Shown: positions 26,139 to 35,588, counted from the stretch's first letter. The stretch is DNA of 58,093 nucleotides from Oscillospiraceae bacterium (GCA_028720105.1 JAQYLI010000046.1:1-58093); one strand, 5' to 3'. Made by a program: numbers and translations. Notes: a model not told the origin generated them from the sequence alone.

Positions 26139-26921
26139 ATGAAGAAGGCTGTTGCTTTTTTTATGGCGCTGGTTTCCTCTATTGTCTGCGCCTGCACAAT
26201 CGCTCCTGCTGAGGAAAATAACACCGAAATTACTTCCGATACCGCAAATTCTGTGTCGGAAACTACCGAAAGCGAGGTTTCAAAAGTGGATTACAAGGCT
26301 CTGGGAAAGCCCCTGGTGGCGCTTACATTTGACGACGGTCCAAATCTTACTACAACAGTTCAGGTTTTGGACGTTCTGGAGGAATACGGCGTGAGAGGTT
26401 CCTTTTTCCTCATCGGAAACAACATCACCGAAAGCACCGAAAAGGTTGTAAAGCGTGCCTATGATATGGGCTGCGAGATAGACAATCATTCTAAAACGCA
26501 CTCTGATATGACGAAAATGTCTGCCGAGGATATTGCTGCCGAGATCGATTTTGTCCGTGAAAAGGTGAAAAATATCACAGGCGAGGACACCAAGTTTTTC
26601 CGTCCTCCGTACATTGCGGTAAATCCTACGATGTATGAAGCTATTGATATGCCATTTATCTGCGGCGCGGGCTGCAACGACTGGGAGGACAGCGTTTCCG
26701 CCGAGGAGAGAGCAGAGCGCACCTTAAAGCAGGTGAAGGACGGCACCATTGTGCTTCTCCACGATATGCAGGGCAACACCAAAACCGTGGAGGCTCTCAA
26801 AACCATTATCCCAACGCTTCAGGAAGAGGGTTACGAGTTTGTAACGGTTTCCGAGCTTTTCGAGGCAAAGGGCATTGAGATAAGCGGAGATGACACGGGG
26901 CTTTACACATTCGTTGAATAA
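26139..26921 (+). CDS. Polysaccharide deacetylase (CE4, NodB domain), lipoprotein-like
   Basis: Metal-dependent deacetylase of peptidoglycan or another N-acetylated/O-acetylated polymer, at the cell surface. Start chosen at the ATG after AAAAGGAGAG; the signal MKKAVAFFMALVSSIVCAC has a probable lipobox. NodB motifs are present: TFDDGPN (motif 1), DNHSKTHSDM (metal-binding His pair), RPPY (motif 3) and IVLLHD (motif 5). Monocistronic, between a consensus promoter and a terminator. Confidence 0.92.
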   Translation: MKKAVAFFMALVSSIVCACTIAPAEENNTEITSDTANSVSETTESEVSKVDYKALGKPLVALTFDDGPNLTTTVQVLDVLEEYGVRGSFFLIGNNITESTEKVVKRAYDMGCEIDNHSKTHSDMTKMSAEDIAAEIDFVREKVKNITGEDTKFFRPPYIAVNPTMYEAIDMPFICGAGCNDWEDSVSAEERAERTLKQVKDGTIVLLHDMQGNTKTVEALKTIIPTLQEEGYEFVTVSELFEAKGIEISGDDTGLYTFVE

Positions 26922-26930
26922 CAAAAAACA

Positions 26931-26955
26931 AAAGCAGCCTTTGAACGGCTGCTTT
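26931..26955. terminator. Bidirectional intrinsic terminator
   Basis: Stem aaagcagcc/ggctgcttt around a 7-base loop, with an A-rich left flank and T-rich right flank. It ends the deacetylase transcript and the convergent csoR-copA transcript. Confidence 0.85.
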
Positions 26956-26974
26956 TTGCATTATATGTTTTTTC

Positions 26975-27184
26975 TTATTCTATTCCCGTTACGGTATAAT
27001 CCTTGTCCTCAACGGCTTTTCTGAGAACTGCGTCGTCTACGGGAGCGGAAAGGGTCACAACTGCTGTGCCCTTTTCGTGGGTTGCTTCGGCGGAAACTAC
27101 ACCGTTTACCGCTTCAAGAGCCTTTTTCACTGCCGCTTCACAGTGGGAACACATCATACCTTCGATTTTAATTGTCTTTGTCAT
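26975..27184 (-). CDS. Possible internally initiated CopZ-like copper chaperone
   Basis: Inside the 3' end of copA, in frame, AAAAAGGAG lies 9 bp before an ATG. Initiation there would give a free 69-residue HMA domain ([19 protein letters not shown]...) identical to the C-terminal domain of CopA. The Lys-rich linker codons create the ribosome-binding site. E. coli makes a free chaperone from copA by frameshifting, so a second route to the same product is credible but unproven. Confidence 0.4.
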   Translation of the reverse strand: MTKTIKIEGMMCSHCEAAVKKALEAVNGVVSAEATHEKGTAVVTLSAPVDDAVLRKAVEDKDYTVTGIE

Positions 27185-29488
27185 AGCTTTTTTCTCCTTT
27201 TTGTGTTTGGGTTTGATAATTTTATCTTTATCGGCACTGTGAATGTCGATAAAATTCAGTCTGAGGGCGTTTGTTACAACGCAGAAGCTTGAAAGGCTCA
27301 TTGCTGCTGCCGCAAACATTGGGTTCAGCTGTAAATTGAACAGCGGTATACACACACCTGCCGCAAGGGGTATTCCTATGGTGTTATAGATGAATGCCCA
27401 GAAAAGATTTTGCTTGATATTCCTGAGAGACACGCGGCTCAGACGTATTGCTGCGGGAACATCGGTTAGCCTGCTTTTCATCAGCACCACGTCTGCAGCG
27501 TCTATTGCCACGTCCGTGCCTGCACCGATGGCGATGCCCACATCTGCACGGGTGAGGGCGGGGGCGTCGTTTATGCCGTCGCCCACCATTGCGGTTCTGC
27601 CCTCTGCGGAGAGCTTTCGGATAACTCTTTCCTTGCCCTCGGGCAGCACCTCGGCTATGACCTCGTCTACTCCCGCAAGCTTTCCTACGGCTTTGGCGGT
27701 GCGCTCGTTATCTCCTGTGAGCATTACCGTTCTTATACCCATTCTGCGAAGCTCGGAAACGGCTTGGGGGCTGTCCTTCTTGATAACGTCAGCAACGGCG
27801 ATAATTCCCGTAAATCTGCCGTTCTCCGAGAAGAAGAGGGGAGTTTTGCCCTCCTCCGAGAGAGACTGTGCTTTTGATTTTATTTTCTCTGAAATATCTG
27901 CGTGAGTGCTTATGAATTTTAGATTTCCGCCGTATATTACCCTGTCACCGTAATGTGCCGAGAGACCGCTGCCTGCATATGCTTTGAACTCCGTGACCTC
28001 AAAGGGTGTGAGGTTCTTTTCCTCGGCGGCAAGGACTATGGCTTTGGCAAGGGGGTGCTCGCTTTTTTTCTCCGCAGAATAGGCGGTTTGAAGAAGTTCT
28101 TCGGGGGAAATGCCGTTTGTGGGGATAATATCTGTGACCTTGGGCGCTCCCTCGGTGATGGTGCCCGTTTTGTCGAGAGCGACTATTTCCACCTCGCCTG
28201 CGGCTTCAAGTGAAGCGGCTGTTTTAAACAGTATGCCGTTTTTGGCTCCCACTCCGTTTCCAACCATTACCGCTACGGGGGTTGCAAGTCCTAAGGCGCA
28301 GGGACAGCTTATTACAAGCACCGAGATGCCTCTTGCAAGGGCAAAGCCTGCGGTCTGTCCCGAAAGAAGCCATATTACCGCCGTTGCTGCGGCTATGGCG
28401 ATAACTGCGGGGACGAATATTCCCGATACCCTGTCGGCGGTTTTGGCAATGGGGGCTTTTGTTGCCGCTGCGTCGCTTACCATTTGTATGATGTGGGAAA
28501 GGGCGGTATCTTCGCCCACGTTTACCGCTTCGCACTTTAAAAATCCCGACTGATTTATGGTCGCGGCGGAAACTCTGTCTCCCGGGGTCTTGTCAACGGG
28601 GACGCTCTCGCCTGTGAGGGCGGACTCGTTTACAGCGCTTTCGCCCTCAAGGACTTTTCCGTCCGCAGGAATACTTTCGCCCGGGCGGACGACGAATATA
28701 TCTCCCTTATTTACCTGATCTGCGGGAATGATCTCCTCAGCTCCGTTCCTTATGACTGCGGCGGTTTTGGGAGCAAGCTTTATGAGACTTTTCAGAGCGT
28801 CGGTGGTCTTGCCCTTGGAGCGGGCTTCAAGCATTTTTCCCACTGTGATGAGCGTAAGTATCGTTGCGGCGGATTCAAAGTAGAACTCGTGCATCAGGCT
28901 CATAACGCCTTCGCTGTCGCCTTTTATCTGTGCATCGGTCATTGCGAAAAGTGCGTAAACGCTGTATATGAATGCCGCAGATGAGCCTAATGCCACAAGT
29001 GAGTCCATATTGGGAGCTTTATTTGCAAGAGCTTTAAAGCCGCTTATAAAGAATTTCTGGTTTATCACCATTATTATAACGGTGAGCAGGAGCTGGACAA
29101 GTCCCATTGCCACGTGATTTCCGTCAAAAAACGAGGGAAGCCGCCAGCCCCACATCATATGACCCATTGAGATGTACATCAGCACCAGAAGAAATCCCAC
29201 AGACCATATAAGCCGTTTTTTCAGCAGGGGATAGTCCTTGTTTTCAAGCTCCGCCGCCGCTTCGTCTGCGCTTTTGCGGCTCTTTTCGGCGCCCTTTGGG
29301 GACGCTCCGTAGCCTGCCGCTTCCACCGCAGATATTATTTCCTCGGGTGAAGCTGTTCCCTCCACGCCCATTGAATTTGTGAGCAGGCTCACCGAGCAGG
29401 AAGTCACTCCCTTTACTGCCGACACCGCTTTTTCTACCCGTGCGCTGCAGGCGGCGCAGCTCATTCCCGTAATATTATACTGTTTCAA
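26975..29488 (-). CDS. copA: Copper-exporting P1B ATPase with HMA domains at both ends
   Basis: Cu(I) exporter of 837 residues. The N-terminal metal-binding HMA domain has [12 protein letters not shown]. Eight helices are expected. The CPC metal site is in [11 protein letters not shown], the phosphorylated Asp in DKTGTIT, and the hinge in [12 protein letters not shown]. Unusually, after the last helices and a Lys-rich link there is a second, C-terminal HMA domain ([15 protein letters not shown]), resembling a fused CopZ chaperone. The start is TTG behind AAAGGAAAA, 13 bp after csoR. Copper-dependent derepression by CsoR is expected. Confidence 0.95.
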   Translation of the reverse strand: MKQYNITGMSCAACSARVEKAVSAVKGVTSCSVSLLTNSMGVEGTASPEEIISAVEAAGYGASPKGAEKSRKSADEAAAELENKDYPLLKKRLIWSVGFLLVLMYISMGHMMWGWRLPSFFDGNHVAMGLVQLLLTVIIMVINQKFFISGFKALANKAPNMDSLVALGSSAAFIYSVYALFAMTDAQIKGDSEGVMSLMHEFYFESAATILTLITVGKMLEARSKGKTTDALKSLIKLAPKTAAVIRNGAEEIIPADQVNKGDIFVVRPGESIPADGKVLEGESAVNESALTGESVPVDKTPGDRVSAATINQSGFLKCEAVNVGEDTALSHIIQMVSDAAATKAPIAKTADRVSGIFVPAVIAIAAATAVIWLLSGQTAGFALARGISVLVISCPCALGLATPVAVMVGNGVGAKNGILFKTAASLEAAGEVEIVALDKTGTITEGAPKVTDIIPTNGISPEELLQTAYSAEKKSEHPLAKAIVLAAEEKNLTPFEVTEFKAYAGSGLSAHYGDRVIYGGNLKFISTHADISEKIKSKAQSLSEEGKTPLFFSENGRFTGIIAVADVIKKDSPQAVSELRRMGIRTVMLTGDNERTAKAVGKLAGVDEVIAEVLPEGKERVIRKLSAEGRTAMVGDGINDAPALTRADVGIAIGAGTDVAIDAADVVLMKSRLTDVPAAIRLSRVSLRNIKQNLFWAFIYNTIGIPLAAGVCIPLFNLQLNPMFAAAAMSLSSFCVVTNALRLNFIDIHSADKDKIIKPKHKKEKKAMTKTIKIEGMMCSHCEAAVKKALEAVNGVVSAEATHEKGTAVVTLSAPVDDAVLRKAVEDKDYTVTGIE

Positions 29489-29501
29489 TTTTATTTTCCT
29501 T

Positions 29502-29801
29502 TCATTTCATCAGCTTTTGGAGGATATCGAGAAGCTCGTCTATAACATCGTTCTTTCCCTCTCTTATATCATCTGCAACGCAGGTGCGGATATGTGTGCC
29601 AAGAAGCTCTTTATTGAACGAATTTACTGCGGCGGTAACGGCGGCTGCCTGCACCATTATATCCGGGCAGTAGGCATCTTTTTCCACCATACCCTTTATG
29701 CCCCGTATCTGTCCTTCGATACGGTTAAGCCTGTTGATAAGGCGCTTCTTTTCCTCGTCCGTGCGCTGCTTTGAATCGTGGCAGCGGCAGCATTTTTCCA
29801 T
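29502..29801 (-). CDS. csoR: CsoR copper-sensing repressor
   Basis: A 99-residue all-helical repressor of the CsoR/RcnR family that releases DNA when Cu(I) binds. The ligand set Cys-His-Cys is visible as YCPDIMVQ and THIRTC, with the helix [17 protein letters not shown]. The N-terminus has an additional CCRCH cluster. AAAGGAC lies before the ATG. It is the first gene of the copA operon, and a GC-core palindrome characteristic of CsoR operators lies in its promoter. Confidence 0.95.
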   Translation of the reverse strand: MEKCCRCHDSKQRTDEEKKRLINRLNRIEGQIRGIKGMVEKDAYCPDIMVQAAAVTAAVNSFNKELLGTHIRTCVADDIREGKNDVIDELLDILQKLMK

Positions 29802-29834
29802 TTTATCAGTCCTTTCCCTGTTACTTATGCTTAT

Positions 29835-29863
29835 ATTATATACCCCCTGGGGGTATATGTCAA
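29835..29863 (-). promoter_or_regulatory. csoR-copA promoter with CsoR operator in the spacer
   Basis: TTGACA (29863-29858) and TATAAT (29840-29835), exact consensus, are separated by a 17-bp spacer consisting of a palindrome with CCCCC-T-GGGGG core and TATA flanks. The full palindrome spans 29838-29858. This is the CsoR operator type, placed so that bound repressor blocks polymerase. Confidence 0.9.
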
Positions 29864-30003
29864 TGTCGGAATGATAAATATATCTTTAAAAAGATTTTTC
29901 TTTGTATCCCTATGTGATATTAGGATAAAGTGTAAAATCCGACATCATTATTATCAAAATATGCCCAAATATGCATTACTTGTTTAAATTATAAAAAAGA
30001 TAC

Positions 30004-30032
30004 TTGATTTTTGACAGAAAATAATGTATAAT
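30004..30032 (+). promoter_or_regulatory. Promoter of the NifU-like/GGGtGRT operon
   Basis: TTGATT, a 17-bp spacer and TATAAT. The leader to the ATG is about 60 bases. Confidence 0.7.
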
Positions 30033-30098
30033 TGTTTTATGCGATGTCGGAGTCTTTTTTCTGCATCGGCGAAAATTTGAAAGGAGTTTGTAACTAAT

Positions 30099-30791
30099 AT
30101 GATCTATTCTCATGAGGTTGAAACAATGTGCCCCGTGGCACAGGGCGTTGCACACGGTGCTGCTCCGATCCCCGAAGAAGCAAAGTGGGTAAAGGCTAAG
30201 GAGATCAAGGACATTTCCGGCTTCACACACGGTATTGGCTGGTGTGCTCCTCAGCAGGGTACTTGTAAGCTTACCCTCAATGTTAAGGAGGGCGTTATCC
30301 AGGAGGCTCTTGTTGAGACTATCGGATGTTCCGGTATGACCCATTCTGCTGCTATGGCTGCTGAGATCCTTCCCGGAAGAACAATTCTTGAGGCTCTCAA
30401 TACTGACCTTGTTTGTGATGCTATCAACACAGCTATGAGAGAACTTTTCCTCCAGATCGTTTACGGACGTTCCCAGTCTGCATTCTCTGAGGATGGTCTT
30501 GTTGTAGGTGCAGGTCTTGAAGACCTCGGTAAGGGTCTCCGTTCACAGGTTGGTACAATGTACGGTACTCTTGCAAAGGGTCCCCGTTACCTTGAAATGA
30601 CCGACGGTTATGTTACAGGTATTGCTCTCAACGCTGATAAGGAGATCATCGGCTACCAGTTCGTTAACTTTGGTAAGATGATGGACTTCATCAAGGGCGG
30701 AGACGATGCAAACACAGCATTTGAGAAGGCTAAGGGTCAGTACGGCCGTGTAGCTGACGCTGTTGAGATCATCGATCCCAGAAAGCAGTAA
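30099..30791 (+). CDS. NifU/IscU-like scaffold-type protein paired with GGGtGRT protein
   Basis: A 230-residue protein with an IscU/NifU-like core (GTCKLTLNVKEGVIQEALVETIGCSGMTHSAAMAAEILPGRTILEALNTDLVCDAINTAMRELF). In anaerobic Firmicutes this gene always appears to be paired with a GGGtGRT gene, as here, 31 bp downstream. Cys residues at GWC, IGC and LVC could hold an Fe-S cluster. AAAGGAG lies 12 bp before the ATG, rather far; a second Met at codon 9 is an alternative. Codons are strongly biased (Ala GCT, Lys AAG), unlike neighbours, suggesting high expression. The biochemical role is not established. Confidence 0.8.
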   Translation: MIYSHEVETMCPVAQGVAHGAAPIPEEAKWVKAKEIKDISGFTHGIGWCAPQQGTCKLTLNVKEGVIQEALVETIGCSGMTHSAAMAAEILPGRTILEALNTDLVCDAINTAMRELFLQIVYGRSQSAFSEDGLVVGAGLEDLGKGLRSQVGTMYGTLAKGPRYLEMTDGYVTGIALNADKEIIGYQFVNFGKMMDFIKGGDDANTAFEKAKGQYGRVADAVEIIDPRKQ

Positions 30792-30822
30792 TCACTGAAA
30801 TATAATTAAGGAGGTTATAATA

Positions 30823-31824
30823 ATGGCTTTATTTGAATCATATGAAAGAAGAGAAAAGCAGATTCTCGAGGTCCTGGGTAAGTACGGAATCAACTCCATT
30901 GAAGAGTGTGCAGATATCTGCAAGGCTAAGGGCTTCGATCCTTACAAGATCACAGAAGGCATTCAGCCTATCTGCTTTGAGAATGCTAAGTGGGCTTACA
31001 CTGTAGGCTGCGCTATTGCAATTAAGAAGGGCTGCACAAGAGCTGCTGACGCTGCTGCTGCTATCGGAGAGGGTCTCCAGGCTTTCTGTATCCCCGGTTC
31101 TGTTGCCGATCAGAGAAAGGTTGGTCTCGGTCACGGAAATCTCGGCAAGATGCTCCTTGAGGAGGAGACAAAGTGTTTCGCATTCCTGGCAGGTCACGAG
31201 TCCTTCGCTGCAGCTGAGGGCGCTATCGGTATTGCTGAGAAGGCAAACAAGGTTCGTAAGGAACCCCTCCGTGTTATCCTCAACGGTCTCGGCAAGGACG
31301 CTGCTCAGATCATTGCTCGTATCAACGGCTTTACATACGTTGAAACTGAGATGGATTACTACACAGGCGAGGTCAAGGAAGTGTTCCGCAAGTCCTACTC
31401 CGAGGGCCTCAGAGCTAAGGTTAACTGCTACGGCGCTAACGACGTAACAGAGGGCGTTGCTATTATGTGGAAGGAAGGCGTTGACGTTTCCATCACAGGT
31501 AACTCCACCAACCCCACTCGTTTCCAGCACCCTGTTGCAGGCACATACAAGAAGGAATGTGTTGAAAAGGGTAAGAAGTACTTCTCCGTTGCTTCCGGCG
31601 GCGGCACAGGACGTACTCTCCACCCCGATAATATGGCTGCAGGTCCTGCTTCCTATGGTATGACAGATACTATGGGAAGAATGCACTCCGATGCTCAGTT
31701 TGCAGGTTCCTCTTCCGTTCCCGCTCACGTTGAGATGATGGGTCTTATCGGTATGGGCAACAATCCTATGGTTGGTGCTACTGTTGCTTGTGCGGTTGCT
31801 GTCGAGGAAGCTATGAAGGCTTGA
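30823..31824 (+). CDS. GGGtGRT-family protein
   Basis: A 333-residue protein carrying the name-giving motif SGGGTGRTLHPDNMAAGPASYGMTDTMGRMHSDAQFAG. It is a conserved partner of the upstream NifU-like gene. Several Cys residues (EECADICKAKG, VGCAIAIKKGC) could bind an Fe-S cluster or take part in redox chemistry. It has AAGGAGG before the ATG and the same high-expression codon bias as its partner, and is followed by a terminator. Function unknown despite wide distribution in gut Clostridia. Confidence 0.88.
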   Translation: MALFESYERREKQILEVLGKYGINSIEECADICKAKGFDPYKITEGIQPICFENAKWAYTVGCAIAIKKGCTRAADAAAAIGEGLQAFCIPGSVADQRKVGLGHGNLGKMLLEEETKCFAFLAGHESFAAAEGAIGIAEKANKVRKEPLRVILNGLGKDAAQIIARINGFTYVETEMDYYTGEVKEVFRKSYSEGLRAKVNCYGANDVTEGVAIMWKEGVDVSITGNSTNPTRFQHPVAGTYKKECVEKGKKYFSVASGGGTGRTLHPDNMAAGPASYGMTDTMGRMHSDAQFAGSSSVPAHVEMMGLIGMGNNPMVGATVACAVAVEEAMKA

Positions 31825-31939
31825 TTTTAAGCCATTTCAGGACTTTTACAGCAAACGGACATAATACTGATTTTTCGTAAAATCAGCCGTTTGTCCACGA
31901 CAATTTTTTCTGTGGACAAGTTTGCAAAATATGAAATAT

Positions 31940-31975
31940 GGGTACAGCAGGCTTATGTCTGCCGTACCCTTTTTA
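31940..31975 (+). terminator. Intrinsic terminator of the GGGtGRT operon
   Basis: Stem gggtacagcag/ctgccgtaccc with T5 after it. Two further hairpins lie between it and the stop codon: caaacgg.../ccgtttg around ctgatttt/aaaatcag, and tgtccac/gtggaca. Confidence 0.8.
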
Positions 31976-31984
31976 TTGTAATGT

Positions 31985-32180
31985 AAAACCCTCAGTTTTA
32001 CTGGGGTGGAAAAGCTTATAGCTATGGACAAAAATCTCCTTGCGCATTATAAAAAGCAGGTTTGCCGACCGCAATTAGAATAATGACAAGGAGGGAAAGT
32101 CGATGAACAACATAAATAGTTTAGCACATTCAAAGTGAAATTGCAAGTACCATATAGAATTTGCGCCGAAATACCGACGG
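31985..32180 (+). mobile_element. Left-end remnant of an IS200/IS605-type element
   Basis: The segment starts with a hairpin near accctcag/ctggggt (about 31990-32010), as expected for the subterminal hairpin of an IS200-type left end. It continues through an about 90-base leader to a strong ribosome-binding site (aaggaggg) and the first codons of a Y1 transposase. The element is cut off at about 32180, where an oppositely oriented integrase fragment begins. Confidence 0.6.
32103..32180 (+). pseudogene. 5' fragment of IS200-type transposase tnpA with nonsense codon
   Basis: Reads MNNINSLAHSK-stop-NCKYHIEFAPKYRR. Transposases of this family begin with ...SLSHTKWNCKYHIVFAPKYRR, so the TGA at 32136-32138 replaces the conserved Trp codon TGG. 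Only about 26 codons remain; the catalytic HUH and Tyr motifs are lost. Confidence 0.8.
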
Positions 32181-32354
32181 TACAAAAGCTTCGCCATTAT
32201 GCATAAACTCATTATATGCTTTGAGCCCCGGTTGCTCAGCTTCCTTTTTGGTCTTGAAGCCTGATTTGGTCATATGCTTTCTTATTCTGTTGACAGTGAC
32301 CTTATCAAAGCGGTATTCCCGGGTGTTGCCGCGCTTTCTGTATGATAATCCCAT
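32175..32354 (-). pseudogene. 5' fragment of a tyrosine-type integrase
   Basis: Sixty codons (MGLSYRKRGNTREYRFDKVT ... MTKSGFKTKKEAE ... NEFMHNGEAFVPS) match the N-terminal arm-binding domain of Tn916/phage-type integrases. AAAGGAAAG precedes the start. Homology stops at VPS, where the transposase fragment begins on the other strand. The core-binding and catalytic domains are missing. Confidence 0.75.
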
Positions 32355-32587
32355 ATGGCTCTTTCCTTTGTATGCTTTGTGAAAGATAAAAAGTATGTAA
32401 TACTATAAATCACAGTCTTTTAATTCGGATTTTGGGGGATTTTAATATTATTACGCATATATTCACAAAATGTTAATGCAAATATGTTATAATTATTGCG
32501 ATAACTGTAACAATATGGCAATGCCTCATCAACCTGTGGACAAATTTGGATAATATCTTTTGCATTTGCAGAGAAGGACTGATAAAT

Positions 32588-34780
32588 TTGATTAGGAATG
32601 ACAAAATTATAAATCGGAATATGATAATCGGATGGATTTTAATAGCGGGAATCCTGCTTGTAGCATATTTCGGTGAGTATATTAAGGGAACGAGGTCGTT
32701 GGAATACATACTTATGTTCTATGCAGCTACCGTGCTCCCTCCCGCATTCTGTACCATCAAGTACACCAGAAACCCGGATGACAAGAATCTGAGATACTTT
32801 ATTCTTGTGGGATATTTCATAATGTATGCCTTTGTTCTTATAACAGGCAGCACTATGATGGTTTTTACCTATATTCTGCCTATGCTGTCACTTATGGTGC
32901 TGTATCACCGTCCGAAGCTTACGCTTGCTATGGGCGTTGTTACGGTCATACTGAATATTGCATATGATGTAAGACTTTACCTTGAAGGGCAGATAACCCT
33001 TGAAAACAGCAAAGATGTGGAAATTCAGATGGCGCTGTTATGCCTATGCTTTGGTTTTCTTTACTCTGCATCGAAGCTTTATGATGAGATATCCCGAAAA
33101 AATGAAGCCTATATGTCTGAGATAGAGGAAAAAAACCGTCAGATCCAGCGTGTTACCCTCCAGACCATTACTACCATTGCCAATATAATCGATGCAAAAG
33201 ACGAATACACAAAAGGACATTCACAGCGTGTTGCGGAGTACTCATCGGCAATTGCCAGGGAAATGGGATATACGGAACAGCAGGTTCAGAATATCAAGTA
33301 TATCGGACTTCTGCACGATATCGGCAAGATAGGAATACCCGATACTATCCTCAACAAGCCGACGGGACTGACTGAGGCGGAATTTGACATTATGAAACAG
33401 CACGTTGAGATAGGCGGCAATATACTAAAGGACAACAAGATGATCGAGCATCTTGATGAGGGGGCAAGATTTCATCATGAGCGCTATGACGGCTCAGGCT
33501 ATAATCGCGGATTAAAGGGCGAGGAGATACCCGAAATTGCCCGCATAATCGGCGTTGTTGACGCCTATGACGCTATGACCAGCAACCGTATTTACCGCAA
33601 GCGGCTTACCGATGACGATGTTATCAACGAGATAGAAAAGGGCAGCGGAACACAGTTTGACCCTAAGATAACCGAAATATTCGTAAGGCTTCTTCGCCAG
33701 AAGAAAATTGACCTGCTTTCTCCCGATGCGTCTCCCGACGTTTCATCGGGAATTGAGGAGCAGAGTGCAAAGCTTCTTCGGGATATAATCGACATCAACA
33801 ACAGACGAAACAGCAGAAACGATGAGCTTGATTACCTCACCGACGCATATAATAGGAAAGCGGGAGAGAATTATATCCGTCAGATGCTTGAGTTAAGCGA
33901 TGGTCTGCTTATACTTGTTGATATCATGAACATACGTGAGACCAACTCTAGATATGGATTTGTAGGCGGCGACAGACTCATAAGGATGGTAGCCTGTGCC
34001 CTGGCGGAATTCAATGAAAAGATGATCACCGTCCGTTTCGACGGTGACCAGTTCCTCTGCTTCATAAACGGAATAAAAGATGAGGCTGAGGCGGAAAAGC
34101 AGATGACCGATATGCATAGGACCGTAACCGCAGTTATCCGCGAAAACAGCAATTTTGATATTAACAATATCTGCATAGGTGCAGTTCTTTCCTCTATGGT
34201 GGGAAGAGAATATAGCGACCTTATCATCAGTGCGGATAAGGCGCTGTACTATATGAAGCAGATCAAAAAATCAGGCTGGTACATTTTCCGCAATTCCGAT
34301 ATCAAGCGTGATGAAAAGCAGAATCTCTCCAAGCATGATCTTGATCAGCTCATTAACAGCATCAAACGTCAGAGTGCTTACGAGGGCACATATAACGTTG
34401 ACTATCCCGAGTTCATCAAGATATACGACTTCATTCGCAATGTCGGCTTAAGAAACCATCATGATGTTCAGGTCATTCTGCTCACCCTCTGTGCAAATGA
34501 CGAGAAGAATACCACTGTGGAGGAGCGCGACAAGGCCATGCATTACCTTGAAAAGGCTATTGATACTTCACTCAGAAAGGTAGATATTATGATGCGCTTC
34601 AGCAGTACGCAGTGCATTATTTTTCTTATGAATCTTTCCGATGAACAGATACAGATAGTTACCAACCGTATCATGAATATGTTCTATAAGATATATGACA
34701 ATAAGAATATGCTGCTGAGCTATGATGTTGCCGACCTCAATGCAAGCAGCGAAAACACAGAGAATCAATATATAGGATAA
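32588..34780 (+). CDS. Membrane HD-GYP phosphodiesterase with two degenerate GGDEF-like domains
   Basis: Predicted cyclic-di-GMP (or related dinucleotide) phosphodiesterase. Five or six hydrophobic N-terminal helices form a membrane sensor. The HD-GYP domain follows with LLHDIGKIGIPD and HHERYDGSGYNRGLKGEEIP, where the GYP Pro is Asn. After it comes a GGDEF-like domain with a degenerate signature (RFDGDQFLCFI), then a second, even more degenerate copy (VDIMMRFSSTQCIIFLMN). The start is best placed at TTG 9 bp after AAGGA; a TTG 42 bp upstream lacks a site. The degenerate domains probably bind nucleotide rather than make it. Confidence 0.9.
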   Translation: MIRNDKIINRNMIIGWILIAGILLVAYFGEYIKGTRSLEYILMFYAATVLPPAFCTIKYTRNPDDKNLRYFILVGYFIMYAFVLITGSTMMVFTYILPMLSLMVLYHRPKLTLAMGVVTVILNIAYDVRLYLEGQITLENSKDVEIQMALLCLCFGFLYSASKLYDEISRKNEAYMSEIEEKNRQIQRVTLQTITTIANIIDAKDEYTKGHSQRVAEYSSAIAREMGYTEQQVQNIKYIGLLHDIGKIGIPDTILNKPTGLTEAEFDIMKQHVEIGGNILKDNKMIEHLDEGARFHHERYDGSGYNRGLKGEEIPEIARIIGVVDAYDAMTSNRIYRKRLTDDDVINEIEKGSGTQFDPKITEIFVRLLRQKKIDLLSPDASPDVSSGIEEQSAKLLRDIIDINNRRNSRNDELDYLTDAYNRKAGENYIRQMLELSDGLLILVDIMNIRETNSRYGFVGGDRLIRMVACALAEFNEKMITVRFDGDQFLCFINGIKDEAEAEKQMTDMHRTVTAVIRENSNFDINNICIGAVLSSMVGREYSDLIISADKALYYMKQIKKSGWYIFRNSDIKRDEKQNLSKHDLDQLINSIKRQSAYEGTYNVDYPEFIKIYDFIRNVGLRNHHDVQVILLTLCANDEKNTTVEERDKAMHYLEKAIDTSLRKVDIMMRFSSTQCIIFLMNLSDEQIQIVTNRIMNMFYKIYDNKNMLLSYDVADLNASSENTENQYIG

Positions 34781-34862
34781 ATGCAATGCGGCGCTTTTCG
34801 TGCTGATAATGATTATTGACCAACCTATTTGCAAATTCATCGGCTATAATGCACTCTCAAGT

Positions 34863-34902
34863 AAAACACCTATGGCAGGCTGTATTCTGCCATAGGTGTT
34901 TT
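34863..34902. terminator. Bidirectional intrinsic terminator
   Basis: A 16-bp perfect stem, aaaacacctatggcag with ctgccataggtgtttt, with the outer A/T pairs giving T tracts on both strands. It lies between the HD-GYP gene and the convergent AraC fragment and overlaps the last bases of the latter. Confidence 0.9.
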
Positions 34903-35356
34903 AATTATCATATCCGAAGTGGTTCTGTAACATATAATATCCCGAATTGTCGCTGTTAACGATGGTGGTTGTGATAATGGAGCGCAGATCGTAAACAGTA
35001 AGCTTCACGGAAAGTCTTGAAAAAGAGCGGACATTTTCTCCGTGCCTTGCCTGAGTGGGAGTGATGCCGTGAAACGCAGAGAAGGCTCGGCAAAAGCTTT
35101 CGGGCGTGTTATATCCGTATTTGAGGGCAATATCTAGCACCTTTTTATCCGTGCGGATAAGCTCCTCCGCCGCAAGAGTCAGACGGCGCATACGAATATA
35201 ATCTCCGAGTGTATAGCCGCACAGAATGCTGAAGACCCTCTGAAAATGAAATGAGGACGAATATGCTTCTTTTGCCGCAGCTTCATAATCTATTTCATCT
35301 GTCAGATGCGCTTCAACATAATCCAGCGCCTTTTGTATTCCATATATCCAGTCCAT
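34901..35356 (-). pseudogene. AraC-type regulator truncated after the DNA-binding domain
   Basis: The first about 110 residues are a complete AraC double helix-turn-helix (YIRMRRLTLAAEELIRT...VLDIALKYGYNTPESFCRAFSAFHGITPTQAR). Homologues with this N-terminal HTH continue after the ...FSRLSVKL segment into a GyrI-like ligand-binding domain of about 150 residues. Here the sequence instead runs for 35 unrelated codons into the terminator. The effector domain has been lost. A short constitutive DNA-binding product is possible, but decay is the simpler view. Confidence 0.65.
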
Positions 35357-35588
35357 TTTTTCAGTTCCTCCGTGTTTGAAACAGCGATATGATGATTTTC
35401 GCTGTTCTGATTATCATTATATCAGTATCCGCTGCTTTTGTCCTGACTTTCAGTGCGGACAGGTGTCAATTTTATTTAATTAAATTTTGGGCGGCTTATC
35501 TTTGTATCCTACCTGAATAAGCAGTATACTGCATATATTTCGGTTTGTCAACAGGTATATGCAAAAAAATACATTTGATTTTTGGTAT
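35357..35588. other. AT-rich intergenic region without a gene
   Basis: Holds the promoter side of the truncated AraC gene. No open frame with a ribosome-binding site and no clear palindrome other than the terminator at 35589-35630. Confidence 0.5.

Noticed and set aside
30838-31728. A 296-codon minus-strand frame
   Set aside because: Antisense shadow of the GGGtGRT gene, caused by its strong codon bias.
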